DNA from: Lysinibacillus_B sp050613145
Lineage (GTDB): Bacteria; Bacillota; Bacilli; Bacillales_A; Planococcaceae
DNA length: 64,000 nt
NCBI RefSeq assembly: GCF_050613145.1
Contig: NZ_CP192507.1
Span: 2,976,001 to 3,040,000 of the forward strand
Reading direction: 5' to 3'
Shown: in pieces, positions 44,309 through 53,731 of the stretch
Layout of the letters: each line of letters opens with the position of its first letter
Position numbering within the stretch: position 1 is the first letter of the stretch
Translations under genes and position numbers: made by a program
Notes under the pieces: generated by a model
Told to the model about the DNA's origin: nothing
The model's database searches: none
What the model saw: the letters and a program-made list of their open reading frames with translations, nothing else

Positions 44309-44330
44309 AATAATAATAATAATAATAATA
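44309..44330. repeat. (AAT)n microsatellite
   Basis: About seven uninterrupted AAT units just after the toxin remnant. A slippage-prone tract, here in non-coding sequence. Confidence 0.9.
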
Positions 44331-44533
44331 GTAAAAATACACAGGTGTTTTTCCGAAATTCCCCTTTCGATATTGTTATTTTTGCTGTCGGTGTCCATCA
44401 TAATTGTTGTCGGTGCCACCTCAATAAAACGCAAAAAAGTCCGCTACTAAAACTAAAGTAACAGACTTGTACTTATTTATTACACTTTTTGTACATGTAC
44501 AATACTTGCCAATATGGCATTTTTCAGAAGTGA

Positions 44534-44662
44534 CTAAATAGCCAGATTAAAGCGGATTGTTTCAATCTTGTTATAATCGTTAATATGAAGCGCTGGCAAA
44601 ACAGCCCCAATCCTTAAATACATTCCTATAAAGTCATAATCCAAACTAAACCATTTAAGACT
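44534..44662 (-). pseudogene. possible C-terminal gene fragment of unknown origin
   Basis: A 42-codon open stretch ending LRIGAVLPALHINDYNKIET plus IRFNLAI and a stop. The composition looks like real protein, but there is no start codon and a stop lies just upstream. Family not recognised. The rest of 44274-44775 is AT-rich with no gene, apart from a weak hairpin at about 44445-44475. Confidence 0.25.
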
Positions 44663-44775
44663 CTAATTGGGCATCAAGAACTATAACTAACAAGTGCTTT
44701 TTGAAATATAAACCTAAAATCAGATAGTCCATTATCAATTAGTAGGAAAATTCTATATTTTCATTGTGCTTTAGC

Positions 44776-45375
44776 TTAATCCTTAATTTTTCTATTAGTT
44801 ACCCCATTTATGTACCAACTAGCCTTTGAAATTTTTAAATTATTATGGTCATCATATCTAGCTTCAATTGAATAATATGGTTGTGTTAGATTCTTAAATT
44901 TTTCTGGCGAAAATACAACTTCAGCTTCTTGGCAAGAAAAAGCATAATCCATTTTAAGTTTTCTACAAAAAGTTTTCATAAAGTTTATAATAAAGGTCTC
45001 TACAAATTCTAAATCACTTATTTCATAACTCTGTATGATGAATGCTTCCTCCATTTCTAGAGTAAAGCTATAAAAATCATCTCCATAAATATCTATTCTA
45101 ATTACTACATCAACATATGAATTATTGTAGTAGGGAAAATCAGTAACTTTAAATTCACAATAATATGCTTTCTTCAGTTCATCCACTAATTTCTTAGTTT
45201 CTGAAACATGTGGATTGCTAATTTCTACCCATTTCAATCCATTTTTATTAGTGGAAAATGTTATACCTTTAACTTTCATCCCATTATTATTAAGGAAATC
45301 TATTAAACAATAATAGTTACCATTAAAAGTGCTAACATCACTTTTAACAAAACCAATGTTAATTTTTGCTCCCAT
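44776..45375 (-). CDS. orphan immunity-protein-like gene
   Basis: A 199-residue acidic, soluble protein beginning MGAKINIGFVKSDVSTFNG. It is rich in aromatic residues and Asp/Asn, with alternating strand-like segments (YVDVVIRIDIYGDDFYSFTL). Size, composition, AT-rich codons and position beside a toxin remnant fit the immunity proteins of polymorphic toxin systems; the start recalls the Imm64 group, but I am not sure of that. It faces the toxin remnant on the opposite strand rather than following it, so it may guard against a different toxin. AGGAAGAGGTGAC precedes the start. Confidence 0.55.
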   Translation of the reverse strand: MGAKINIGFVKSDVSTFNGNYYCLIDFLNNNGMKVKGITFSTNKNGLKWVEISNPHVSETKKLVDELKKAYYCEFKVTDFPYYNNSYVDVVIRIDIYGDDFYSFTLEMEEAFIIQSYEISDLEFVETFIINFMKTFCRKLKMDYAFSCQEAEVVFSPEKFKNLTQPYYSIEARYDDHNNLKISKASWYINGVTNRKIKD

Positions 45376-45543
45376 TAAATTAACATGTCACCTCTTCCTA
45401 ACAAAATTTTATTGTTCAGTCGCTCTTTCCCTATTTACTCTGTGAAATTCAGCTTGTTTAATTAGTTCTACCTAGAAAATAAACTTGTCAACAGAATGAT
45501 TATATATCCTTTCATTACCCTTTCCCGTACTTAATTTATAGAA

Positions 45544-45571
45544 AAAAACCTACAAAAAAATGCAGGCTTTT
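45544..45571 (-). terminator. weak hairpin between the immunity-like gene and the Yip1 gene
   Basis: GCCTGCA / TGTAGGT on the minus strand with T runs on both sides. It is downstream of the convergent-free 3' side of neither gene with certainty: it precedes the immunity-like gene's end only at a distance and is closest to the 3' end of the Yip1 gene (45610), 38 bp away, which it most likely terminates. Confidence 0.55.
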
Positions 45572-45609
45572 ACGATTTACTTTATAAACTTTTTATTATC
45601 AATACCCTA

Positions 45610-46236
45610 TTACAGTATCAGTACAACAAGTAACCCAACGATCATAGCAGCACCTATACTAGCAATAAGTAGCGTGAAAAAGGCCTTCCATTTTGAAAAA
45701 CTATGGATTTCAGAAATCCCAATAATTGATAAGACGAGTGTCCAAATACTTGCGACTAAAATAATAAAGCTTCCTATATACGACCATATCGCCTCTCCCA
45801 TCGTTAGTCCATCATGGGGAATGTTGAAAAATGTGTGTCTTGAGTACTGCATCCAAAATAACAGTACAGGCATTAACCAAATATACGGAATAACCGTTAA
45901 GCACATCGTTTGAAACATCGCTTTAAATGAAGCCTTCCCGCCGAATGCCGCACCGATATGAGCAAGCATAAAAGCGATGACTAAATTGGCAATCATAAAA
46001 TATAAGATACCCGTAATAAACGACGAATACACGACTTCGCCAAGGCTATACGGAAACGGATATTTCGTACTATATAATGATAGTAAAGCACTTGCAAATC
46101 CCCCTACTGCACCTACATAAAGTGAATAAGAAAAGGTTTTATGATCAAGTGTATATCGGAATGTTTCGCGAGGCTTTACCATAATCGATAAAACAGGCTC
46201 ACGGTCGTCCATTTGTGTGTTCAGCTGTGCAGTCAA
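45610..46236 (-). CDS. Yip1-family membrane protein
   Basis: A 208-residue membrane protein with five hydrophobic segments (about 38-58, 70-98, 105-130, 145-170 and 182-207) after a short polar start ending VKPRETFRYTLDHK. This matches the bacterial Yip1/DUF1282-like layout, a family with no settled function. The start is TTG 46236 with AGGAGG 9 bp before it. Codon use is like the core genome, unlike the AT-rich genes to its left, so the island may end before it. Confidence 0.75.
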   Translation of the reverse strand: MTAQLNTQMDDREPVLSIMVKPRETFRYTLDHKTFSYSLYVGAVGGFASALLSLYSTKYPFPYSLGEVVYSSFITGILYFMIANLVIAFMLAHIGAAFGGKASFKAMFQTMCLTVIPYIWLMPVLLFWMQYSRHTFFNIPHDGLTMGEAIWSYIGSFIILVASIWTLVLSIIGISEIHSFSKWKAFFTLLIASIGAAMIVGLLVVLIL

Positions 46237-46985
46237 AACATATATCCTCCTAAAACTATGTATGAAACTATTATACTCATATTTTTATACGAGGGATACT
46301 TATAGCACTTGATCTCATTCGTACCGGTATAAGTCCATTGTTCTCTCCCGACATAACGATCGAACCCCTTGCTAACGAATCGGCCCATTCCCTCGGATTT
46401 TGGCTAAAAAATGAACGTTTTCATTCGAAATAGAAGGCTCTACGAATAGCTGCTGTACTAAAAAAGAGAGAAATTTACCAAAAAGAATACTTATGTAGAG
46501 GACGAAAAAAGTGAGTTTTGGGATAAAAAACGAAAATAATCGAGCTTTTTTCCGAGAAACTCATCGTGATTCAACATGCTTGATAGGAGTCTTTATAATG
46601 TGAATAGCAATAACTACCTCTCTATTTTGATAAAAACAAATGCTTCCTTACATTTTTTCAATAGAAAAAAATTATACGCTCACTGTAAAATCATCAAAAC
46701 CTCTAGTCGTCGATTTTGACATACAACTTATTTGAGGTTAAGCGCCATTTAAGTAAATAGTCCCGATTTGACACTTATTTTAAATTAAGTTGTATATCGA
46801 TTTCGCTATCTGACACAATCGGAGGATTAAAATAATTTATTTTAATAAATGGAAGTGAAAAATCCACTGTTACTGTCAAAGCTACGGACGCAAAGTAACA
46901 CATTGCTGAAACTGCCATCCCTCTTTTAAAGTAAACAAAAAGGGCGCCAGAAAACAAAAACTTTCCGAACACCCTCTTCACTATA
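46237..46985. other. gene-poor 750-bp gap before tyrS
   Basis: No convincing gene. An open stretch near 46313-46430 on the plus strand (DLIRTGISPLFSPD...) has no start and no recognised match. A hairpin near the tyrS end (GGGTGTT / GGCGCCC followed by TTTTTG on the minus strand, about 46943-46974) is a plausible tyrS terminator. Confidence 0.4.
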
Positions 46986-48257
46986 TTAGTTAAACTTCAC
47001 CATATGATATTTCTTTTTACCACGACGGATAATGGTAAAGGCATCTTCTAAACGGTCTTTTGTGTCCACTACGTATTCTAGGTCTTGGACTTTTTCTCCG
47101 TTTACAGAAATCGCACCGTTTGTTACATCTTCACGCGCTTGACGTTTAGAAGAAGAGATACTAGCTTCTACAAGTAAATCTACAATGTTTTTATCTTCTT
47201 TCGCTACTTCTACAGAAGGAACACCTGAGAAGGCAACTTTCATTTCTTCTACTGATAATGCTTTTAAATCACCAGAGAATAATGCTGCCGTAATACGTTC
47301 AGCAGCTGCTAAGCCTTCTTCACCATGGATTAATTTTGTCATTTCTTCTGCTAATGCTTTTTGCGCTTTACGTAAATGCGGTTCTTCTTGTACTGATACT
47401 TCTAACGCTTCAATTTCCTCGCGCGTTAAGAATGTGAAGATTTTTAAATATTTCACTACGTCCGCATCTGCTGCGTTAATCCAGAATTGGTAGAACTCGT
47501 ACGGAGATGTTTTTTCTGCATCTAACCAAACGGCACCACCTGCTGTTTTACCGAATTTTGTCCCATCAGCTTTTGTTACTAAAGGAATCGTAATACCGAA
47601 TGCTTTTGCGCTTTCATCATGTGTTTTACGGATTACTTCAAGACCTGTTGTAATGTTCCCCCATTGATCAGAGCCACCTACTTGAATACGCACCTGATGG
47701 TTGTCGTATAAGTAGTTGAAGTCAATGCCTTGAATAATCGTGTACGCGAATTCTGTAAACGAAATCCCTGAGTCAAGACGTGAGGCAATTGTATCTTTTG
47801 CTAGCATGTAGTTGACGTTAACTAATTTTCCGTAGTCGCGTAAAAATTCAATGACGCTCATCTTGCCAATCCAGTCATAGTTGTTTACGAGCTTCGCTGC
47901 ATTGTCAGTAGCCGCATTAAAATCAAATAAGCGCTCAAATTGTTTCTTTAAGCCTTGTACGTTTTTATCGATTTGCTCGATTGTTTGTAATTGACGTTCT
48001 TCAGAGCGTCCAGATGGGTCTCCTACCATTCCTGTTGCACCACCAACTAATAAAACCGGCTTATGCCCAGCTTGTTGGAAACGACGAAGCGTTAACAGCG
48101 GCACGATATGACCGATGTGCATTGAATCAGCAGTTGGGTCTACCCCTACGTATAAAGATACTTTCTCTTCGTTTAATAGTTTTTCCATACCTTCAGCGTC
48201 TGTTTGTTGATATAGAAGCCCACGCCATTGTAAATCTTGTAATAATTCGTTTGTCAT
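46986..48257 (-). CDS. tyrS: tyrosyl-tRNA synthetase
   Basis: Charges tRNA-Tyr. The 423 residues are the TyrRS1 type: class I signature GVDPTADSMHIGHIVPLLTL (HIGH motif) near residue 40, tyrosine pocket DQWGNITTGLEVIRK near 200, the KMSKS equivalent KFGKT near 235, and a C-terminal S4-like domain with SSKRQAREDVTNGAISVNGE (about 355-375). AGGAGGAAATACT before the ATG. Expression is controlled by a T-box leader, so it rises when tyrosine is short. Terminates near 46945. Confidence 0.98.
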   Translation of the reverse strand: MTNELLQDLQWRGLLYQQTDAEGMEKLLNEEKVSLYVGVDPTADSMHIGHIVPLLTLRRFQQAGHKPVLLVGGATGMVGDPSGRSEERQLQTIEQIDKNVQGLKKQFERLFDFNAATDNAAKLVNNYDWIGKMSVIEFLRDYGKLVNVNYMLAKDTIASRLDSGISFTEFAYTIIQGIDFNYLYDNHQVRIQVGGSDQWGNITTGLEVIRKTHDESAKAFGITIPLVTKADGTKFGKTAGGAVWLDAEKTSPYEFYQFWINAADADVVKYLKIFTFLTREEIEALEVSVQEEPHLRKAQKALAEEMTKLIHGEEGLAAAERITAALFSGDLKALSVEEMKVAFSGVPSVEVAKEDKNIVDLLVEASISSSKRQAREDVTNGAISVNGEKVQDLEYVVDTKDRLEDAFTIIRRGKKKYHMVKFN

Positions 48258-48564
48258 AGTATTTCCTCCTAAATGTTTAATCCATCCTAAAAGGGATATA
48301 ATTACAAAAAGTGTAGAATTAGTGTATACCTATAATAAAAAAGCCCTGCATGCAAAAATCGCATGCAGGGACGTTTATACATAACGCGGTACCACCCGGC
48401 TTGAAGAATTCTCTTCCACTCCAATCGTCTTAACGCGACGTACACGTTCAAGCTCCAAGAACGTAATTCATGCATCCGTTATGACTAGCTTCCACCAACC
48501 GCTAGCTCTCTATACAGGGAACGTACTGCACTACTGCAATCTTTTCAATGCTCGAAAAACTATA
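48258..48564 (-). promoter_or_regulatory. tyrosyl T-box leader riboswitch
   Basis: Untranslated leader of about 300 nt on the minus strand. The T-box core GTGGTACCGCG is at about 48385-48395, followed by the terminator hairpin CCCTGCATGC / GCATGCAGGG (48361-48370 with 48344-48353) and a T run. Upstream stem I sequence includes AGTAGTGCAG and GAATTACGTTC; the TAC there (48463-48465) is a candidate tyrosine specifier codon, in keeping with tyrS downstream. Uncharged tRNA-Tyr would favour the antiterminator. Confidence 0.92.
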
Positions 48565-48570
48565 AGGAAT

Positions 48571-48598
48571 ATTCTACTCAAATTTTTACAGTTGTCAA
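48571..48598 (-). promoter_or_regulatory. sigma-A promoter of tyrS
   Basis: TTGACA (48593-48598) and TAGAAT (48571-48576) on the minus strand, 16 bp apart, starting transcription near 48564. Confidence 0.8.
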
Positions 48599-48658
48599 TA
48601 TGTTGCACGATAAATTTAGAAATATGCTATAATTATTAAGATTTAGGAGGTCGATTGA

Positions 48659-51600
48659 GTGAAAGAATGGATCCAACAAGTATATGAAAGAATTATAAAG
48701 TTAAATAAACAAATCGAATCTTTTGCTAGTTCTACAAGAGGACGTCGCCTACGAATTACAGGAGACGTATTTTGGAACTTAGCTTTATTATTGTTTATCT
48801 TTCTAGTCACAGCAGGGATTTTTGCTCTATCTGTCGGCGCTGGCTACTTCGCTTCTCTCGTAAAAGAAGAACCACTTCGTTCGCAAGCTGAAATGCGTGA
48901 ACAAGTTCTTAACTACGAAGAAACAAGTGAAATTTATTTTGCAGATGAAATTTATATAGGGAAGCTTCGAACAGATCTAGAACGTCGTGAGACATCTTTA
49001 GCCTCGGTTTCACCACTTGTCGTGAATGCCGTATTAGCCACAGAGGATGAATATTTCCGTGAACATAACGGAATTGTACCAAAAGCTGTTATTCGTGGTT
49101 TACTCCAAGACGTGACAAACTCTTCCACACAAACAGGGGGATCAACATTAACACAGCAGTTGATTAAAAACCAAATTTTAACAAACGAAGTCTCGTATGA
49201 ACGTAAAGCAAAAGAGATTTTACTAGCAATGAGACTTGAGCATTTTATGACAAAGGAAGAAATTTTAGAAGCTTACTTAAATATCATTCCTTATGGTCGT
49301 AATTCATCGGGTAACAATATTGCAGGGATTGCCACTGCTGCTGAAGGGATTTTTGGTGTCGATGCATCTACATTAAATTTAGCACAAGCTGCTTATATTG
49401 CAGGTATTCCACAATCACCTTATGCGTACACACCTTTTAAGCAAACTGGTGAACTAAAATCGGAAGAAGGTTTACAACCAGGGATTAACCGGATGAAAAC
49501 GGTTCTTTACCGTATGCAAGAAGCTGGCTATATTACAGAAGCAGAATATGAGGAAGCTATAACCTATGATATTACACAAGACTTCCGTGAACCTGTCCCT
49601 CGTGCAACGGACTTGTATCCTTGGATTACAGCAGAAATCGAAAGTCGTGCCACAAAAATTATGGCTAAAATATTAGCAGAGCGTGATGGCATTGACCCCG
49701 AGCGTTTAGATGAAGAAGAAAACCTAATGGAGAAATATTCAATTCTAGCCGACCGTGATATCCGCTCTTCTGGTTATCGAATTTACTCAACCATCGATAA
49801 AAACATGTACGATACGATGAACGAAGCAGCAAAAAACTTTAAATACTATGGTCATACGTATACGGCTACCACAACAAATGAAGATGGCGAAGAAATCGAG
49901 ATCCAAATGCCTGTTCAAGTAGGTAGCGTATTAATGGAAAACTCCACTGGCCGTATTATTAGCTTTGTTGGTGGACGTGACTTTGAAATAGTGGAGCTAA
50001 ATCATGCGACACAAGCTTTTCGTCCAAACGGTTCAACCATGAAACCATTACTTGCCTATGGTCCAGCAGTTGAATACGGCGTGATTGGGGCAGGTAGTCC
50101 TGTTGTCGATGTAAAATTCTCAATCGGTGGGTATAGCCCATCTAACTATTTCGAAAGCGAAGAGCGCGGACTTATGCCCGCACGTGAAGCCCTTGCTCAC
50201 TCTCAAAACTTAACAGCGCTACGCTTATATGACTCTATTTTAGATCGTAAACCTGCTACATTTTTAGAAAAAATGGGCTTTAGTAAATTAACAGATGGCG
50301 ATTATGTAAACCTTTCAACGGCAATCGGCGGCTTAACAGTCGGTACGAGCGTCGAAGAAAACACAAACGCCTTTGCTACATTTGCCAATAACGGACAGTT
50401 TATCGATGCTTATATGATTGACAAAATTGTCGATCTTGATGGCAATGTGATATATGAACATAAAGCAGAGGCCGCCCAAGTATTTAGTCCCGAAACATCG
50501 TATATCGTGACAGACATGATGCGTGATGTTTTAGAGTACGGTACGGGTACACGTGCAAGAAGCATGTTAAAATTCTCAAGTGACTTTGCAGCAAAAACAG
50601 GAACAACGCAAGATTATAAAGATGTATGGCTAGTTGGTTATAATCCAAATATTACGCTCGGTGTATGGTTAGGATACGATCAACAACGTACACTCAATAC
50701 GTTTAACACGACGTATTTCCAACCAAGTACACGCGTCAATATGTTATGGGCATCTTTAATGAATGCTGCTTATGACGCCAATAGTGAACTGGTAGGGACA
50801 AAAGAGCGATTCCAACGCCCTAAAGATGTGGTAAGTGCTTCATTCTGTGGTATGTCAGGGCTAGCACCTTCTGCAGCGTGTTCAAACGCAGGACTCGTTC
50901 GCTCAGATTTATTTAACCGCAACGTCTTTATACCATCACGGATAGATGACAGCTTTGGATCGGGGGCATCACTTGTTGAAATCGACGGGAAATATTATCA
51001 AGCATTAAATTCAACACCAGCTGAATTTATTTCTAGTAGTGGTTTCGGTTTAAACCCAACCTTTGCAAAACGGATGCTCGGACGCTTAGGTGGGGACCCG
51101 TCAAAATTATTACCAAACAACTCATCATTGGGCACATCCTCACTAAGTGGCAATACATTTAATGCGGATAGTTCAGCACCCGAAGCTGTCGCTGCTTCAC
51201 TAGCAGGAAACACAATGAACTGGTCAAAATCAGCATCAAATGATGTTGTCGGTTATCGTGTTTACAATGTAACAGGTGGAGCGAGGGCACTCGTTTCATC
51301 CATTAACGGATCAGGGCGACGGAGTATTACTGTTCCTGATGGGCACTCATATATAGTCGTTGCTGTTGATATTACTGGTCGTGAATCTGCTCCATCAAAT
51401 CCAATTTCAATAGCACCTCCAGAACCAACAGAACCTGTTGAACCAAGTGATCCAAATAACAACGGCAACGGCAATGAAGATGGCGGAAATGGACAGGATA
51501 ATGGAAACGACGGGAATGGATCTGGGAATGAACCAACGGACAATGGGGACAACGATAACCAAAATAATAACAATGGTAACGGAAATGAATCAAACGATTC

Positions 51601-51676
51601 CGATGTTAATGGGGACAACGGAGACGGCAATATATCCGAACCTGAAATACCAGATTCTTCACAATCCAATGAATGA
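48659..51676 (+). CDS. class A penicillin-binding protein (PBP1A-type transglycosylase/transpeptidase)
   Basis: Bifunctional peptidoglycan synthase of 1005 residues. A cytoplasmic basic start is followed by one membrane anchor (about 35-62). The GT51 domain has EDEYFREHNG with the catalytic Glu near 129 and QTGGSTLTQQLIKNQ. The transpeptidase has the nucleophile Ser in RPNGSTMKPL near 456, SQN near 514 and KTGT near 645. A fibronectin III-like segment (about 840-920) and a low-complexity Asn/Gly/Asp tail end the protein. GTG start with AGGAGG ahead. Divergent from the tyrS leader. The tail resembles that of Bacillus PBP1. Confidence 0.95.
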   Translation: MKEWIQQVYERIIKLNKQIESFASSTRGRRLRITGDVFWNLALLLFIFLVTAGIFALSVGAGYFASLVKEEPLRSQAEMREQVLNYEETSEIYFADEIYIGKLRTDLERRETSLASVSPLVVNAVLATEDEYFREHNGIVPKAVIRGLLQDVTNSSTQTGGSTLTQQLIKNQILTNEVSYERKAKEILLAMRLEHFMTKEEILEAYLNIIPYGRNSSGNNIAGIATAAEGIFGVDASTLNLAQAAYIAGIPQSPYAYTPFKQTGELKSEEGLQPGINRMKTVLYRMQEAGYITEAEYEEAITYDITQDFREPVPRATDLYPWITAEIESRATKIMAKILAERDGIDPERLDEEENLMEKYSILADRDIRSSGYRIYSTIDKNMYDTMNEAAKNFKYYGHTYTATTTNEDGEEIEIQMPVQVGSVLMENSTGRIISFVGGRDFEIVELNHATQAFRPNGSTMKPLLAYGPAVEYGVIGAGSPVVDVKFSIGGYSPSNYFESEERGLMPAREALAHSQNLTALRLYDSILDRKPATFLEKMGFSKLTDGDYVNLSTAIGGLTVGTSVEENTNAFATFANNGQFIDAYMIDKIVDLDGNVIYEHKAEAAQVFSPETSYIVTDMMRDVLEYGTGTRARSMLKFSSDFAAKTGTTQDYKDVWLVGYNPNITLGVWLGYDQQRTLNTFNTTYFQPSTRVNMLWASLMNAAYDANSELVGTKERFQRPKDVVSASFCGMSGLAPSAACSNAGLVRSDLFNRNVFIPSRIDDSFGSGASLVEIDGKYYQALNSTPAEFISSSGFGLNPTFAKRMLGRLGGDPSKLLPNNSSLGTSSLSGNTFNADSSAPEAVAASLAGNTMNWSKSASNDVVGYRVYNVTGGARALVSSINGSGRRSITVPDGHSYIVVAVDITGRESAPSNPISIAPPEPTEPVEPSDPNNNGNGNEDGGNGQDNGNDGNGSGNEPTDNGDNDNQNNNNGNGNESNDSDVNGDNGDGNISEPEIPDSSQSNE

Positions 51677-51716
51677 CTTTAAAATTTGTTTATAAGTATA
51701 ATTTCATGAAAGGGGT

Positions 51717-51857
51717 CGTCTGAAAAGACATTTTGAGACGGAACCTTTCGAGGATGGTGGCATGTTGATGTGACCACCGCAGGAGCAATATTTCTTAATG
51801 GATAATTATTAAGAAGTAAAGGGGTGTCCAGAAAGTTTTTACTTTCTGGACACCCCC
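51717..51857. repeat. dispersed terminator-bearing repeat, copy B
   Basis: The homologue of 3581-3687: CGTCTGAAAAGACATTTTGA, then GAGGATGGTGGC, a spacer with an extra palindrome, and a perfect 16-bp hairpin GGGGTGTCCAGAAAGT (51822-51837 with 51842-51857). It lies between convergent genes and serves both as terminator. Its first half also resembles the hairpin at 60759-60800. Confidence 0.8.
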
Positions 51858-51864
51858 ATTTGAT

Positions 51865-53001
51865 TTATTTCGCTAAAACAGATGTTAAAATCGCTACCGC
51901 TTCATCGATTTCTTCGTTTGAAACCGTTAGCGGTGGTAATAAACGAATGACTTTTGGACCTGCTGCAACAGTTAGTAGTCCTGCCTCATCTAAAGCAGTC
52001 ACATACGGCGCAACATCCTCACCCCAACCGATTCCTAGCATTAACCCTTTGCCATTCACCGTTACATGCGGCAATGCTTCTTGTAGCTTTGCAATCAGAT
52101 AAGCTGATTTTTCTTGTACATTTTGTAAAAATGCCTCGTTAAATACATGGTCAAGTACCGTTTGTGCAACAGCTACACCTAGTGGGTTACCCCCGAATGT
52201 TGTACCATGTGTACCCGCACTAAATGTATCAAATAGTTCAGCCGTACCTAAAATCCCCCCAATTGGGAAGCCGCCGCCAAGACCTTTTGCCATGGATACA
52301 ATATCGGGCTTTAATACCGTTTGTTCAAACGCGAAACGGGTACCTGTACGCCCAATACCTGTTTGCACTTCATCCACAATTAATAAAATATCTGTTGATT
52401 GATGAATTTCATGAATTGCTGCCGCAAACTCCTCCGTTACAGGGTTTACACCACCCTCACCTTGAATTAATTCCAGCATAATTGCCGCTGTTTCACCATC
52501 CACTGCCGCTTTTAACGCTTCCACATCATTGAATGGTAACGTCACGAATTCACTTACTAACGGACCAAATCCGTTGCGCACTTTATCTTGACCTGTCGCA
52601 CTCATCGCACCAAATGTACGACCATGGAATGATTGTTCGAATACGATCATCTTATGTTTCCCCGTATGCTTGCGTGCTAATTTAATTGCCGCTTCATTTG
52701 CCTCAGCACCACTGTTACAGAAGAAAGCATGTGATAAATGAACATCCTTCACAAGTGTTTCTGCTAGCTTTTCTTGCCCTGGACTCTCGAATAAGTTACT
52801 AATATGCCAAAGCTTTTCACTTTGCTCCTGAATGGCTTTGACAATCGCTGGATGTGCATGACCAAGTGCACATACTGCGATACCGCTCGTAAAATCTAAA
52901 TAGCGCTTACCATTTGTATCAAACACTTCTGTTCCTTTTCCTTCAACAATCGCAATTGGTCTTCTTGCATAATTTTGAAATAATGCACCCATATTCTTCA
53001 C
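51865..53001 (-). CDS. argD: acetylornithine aminotransferase
   Basis: PLP class III aminotransferase, fourth step of arginine synthesis (N-acetylglutamate semialdehyde to N-acetylornithine). The 378 residues have FCNSGAEANEAAIKLARKHT near 95, LIVDEVQTGIGRTG near 205 and the Schiff-base lysine in VSMAKGLGGGFPIGG near 240. It follows argB by a single base, and is the last gene of argC-argJ-argB-argD before the shared terminator repeat. carA/B and argF are not in this cluster here. Confidence 0.96.
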   Translation of the reverse strand: MKNMGALFQNYARRPIAIVEGKGTEVFDTNGKRYLDFTSGIAVCALGHAHPAIVKAIQEQSEKLWHISNLFESPGQEKLAETLVKDVHLSHAFFCNSGAEANEAAIKLARKHTGKHKMIVFEQSFHGRTFGAMSATGQDKVRNGFGPLVSEFVTLPFNDVEALKAAVDGETAAIMLELIQGEGGVNPVTEEFAAAIHEIHQSTDILLIVDEVQTGIGRTGTRFAFEQTVLKPDIVSMAKGLGGGFPIGGILGTAELFDTFSAGTHGTTFGGNPLGVAVAQTVLDHVFNEAFLQNVQEKSAYLIAKLQEALPHVTVNGKGLMLGIGWGEDVAPYVTALDEAGLLTVAAGPKVIRLLPPLTVSNEEIDEAVAILTSVLAK

Positions 53002-53730
53002 TTACCCTTCATTTTTAATCTTTGTACCTGTTAATGTATCACTGACAATTTGTACAGATGGAATGCCTGCATGTAGACAAGCAACAGCACCTTGTACTTT
53101 CGGAATCATCCCACCGTAAATATGTCCTTCTTCAATCCAACCATTAATGTCTGCTTCCGTTACTTCCTTTTGATACTCATCATGAATCCGAATCCCTGAA
53201 ACATCTGTTACGAGAAGTAAACTTTCTGCTTTTACCGCTAATGCGATTTCACTTGCCACTGTATCGCCATTAATATTAAGTGCCTGCCCTTCTGTTGTTG
53301 TGCCAATACAAGCGACTACTGGCACAATACCAGCTGCTGTTAGTGCATCAAGAAGAGCCGTATTCACGTTTGTTACTTCCCCAACAAAACCGTACGTATC
53401 CTTGTCTAAATATGTACTCTCTAAAAGGGTACCATCAAATCCGTTTAGTCCCACTGCTGTAATCCCCGCTGCATTCAGCTCATGCACAAGTGCTGGATTT
53501 ACTTTTCCAATTAAAGTTGATTGGACAAGCTCAATCATTTCTGCTGTCGTCACACGTAAACCATTTACCGTATGCGATTCGATATTCGCTTTTTTTAGCT
53601 CCCGGTTAATCGCCGGGCCACCACCATGTGTAATAATTAATTGATACCCCTCATCTTGCAATGCCTGGAAATTACGAAAGAAGGCCTCATTTAGACCTTC
53701 TAACGTACTACCTCCAAGCTTAATCACCAT
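53002..53730 (-). CDS. argB: acetylglutamate kinase
   Basis: Phosphorylates N-acetylglutamate, the second arginine step. An amino-acid-kinase fold with VIKLGGSTLEG at the start, ITHGGGPAINRELKKA near 40 and the ATP-region KAESLLLVTDVSGI near 160. ATG 53730 is chosen because it follows the argJ stop by one base (TAAATG-type coupling) and puts the conserved KLGGS at the usual distance from the start, giving 242 residues. An earlier in-frame ATG (53769) would overlap argJ by 38 bp and add 13 untypical residues; neither has a good ribosome site. Confidence 0.93.
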   Translation of the reverse strand: MVIKLGGSTLEGLNEAFFRNFQALQDEGYQLIITHGGGPAINRELKKANIESHTVNGLRVTTAEMIELVQSTLIGKVNPALVHELNAAGITAVGLNGFDGTLLESTYLDKDTYGFVGEVTNVNTALLDALTAAGIVPVVACIGTTTEGQALNINGDTVASEIALAVKAESLLLVTDVSGIRIHDEYQKEVTEADINGWIEEGHIYGGMIPKVQGAVACLHAGIPSVQIVSDTLTGTKIKNEG

Positions 53731-53731
53731 T

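Noticed and set aside
44309..44330. CRISPR or other spaced repeat
   Set aside because: It is a simple (AAT)n tract without spacers. No CRISPR array or cas gene occurs in the window.
46775..46981. 68-codon frame just downstream of tyrS
   Set aside because: Its start region lies in a likely terminator hairpin, there is no ribosome site and no recognisable domain.
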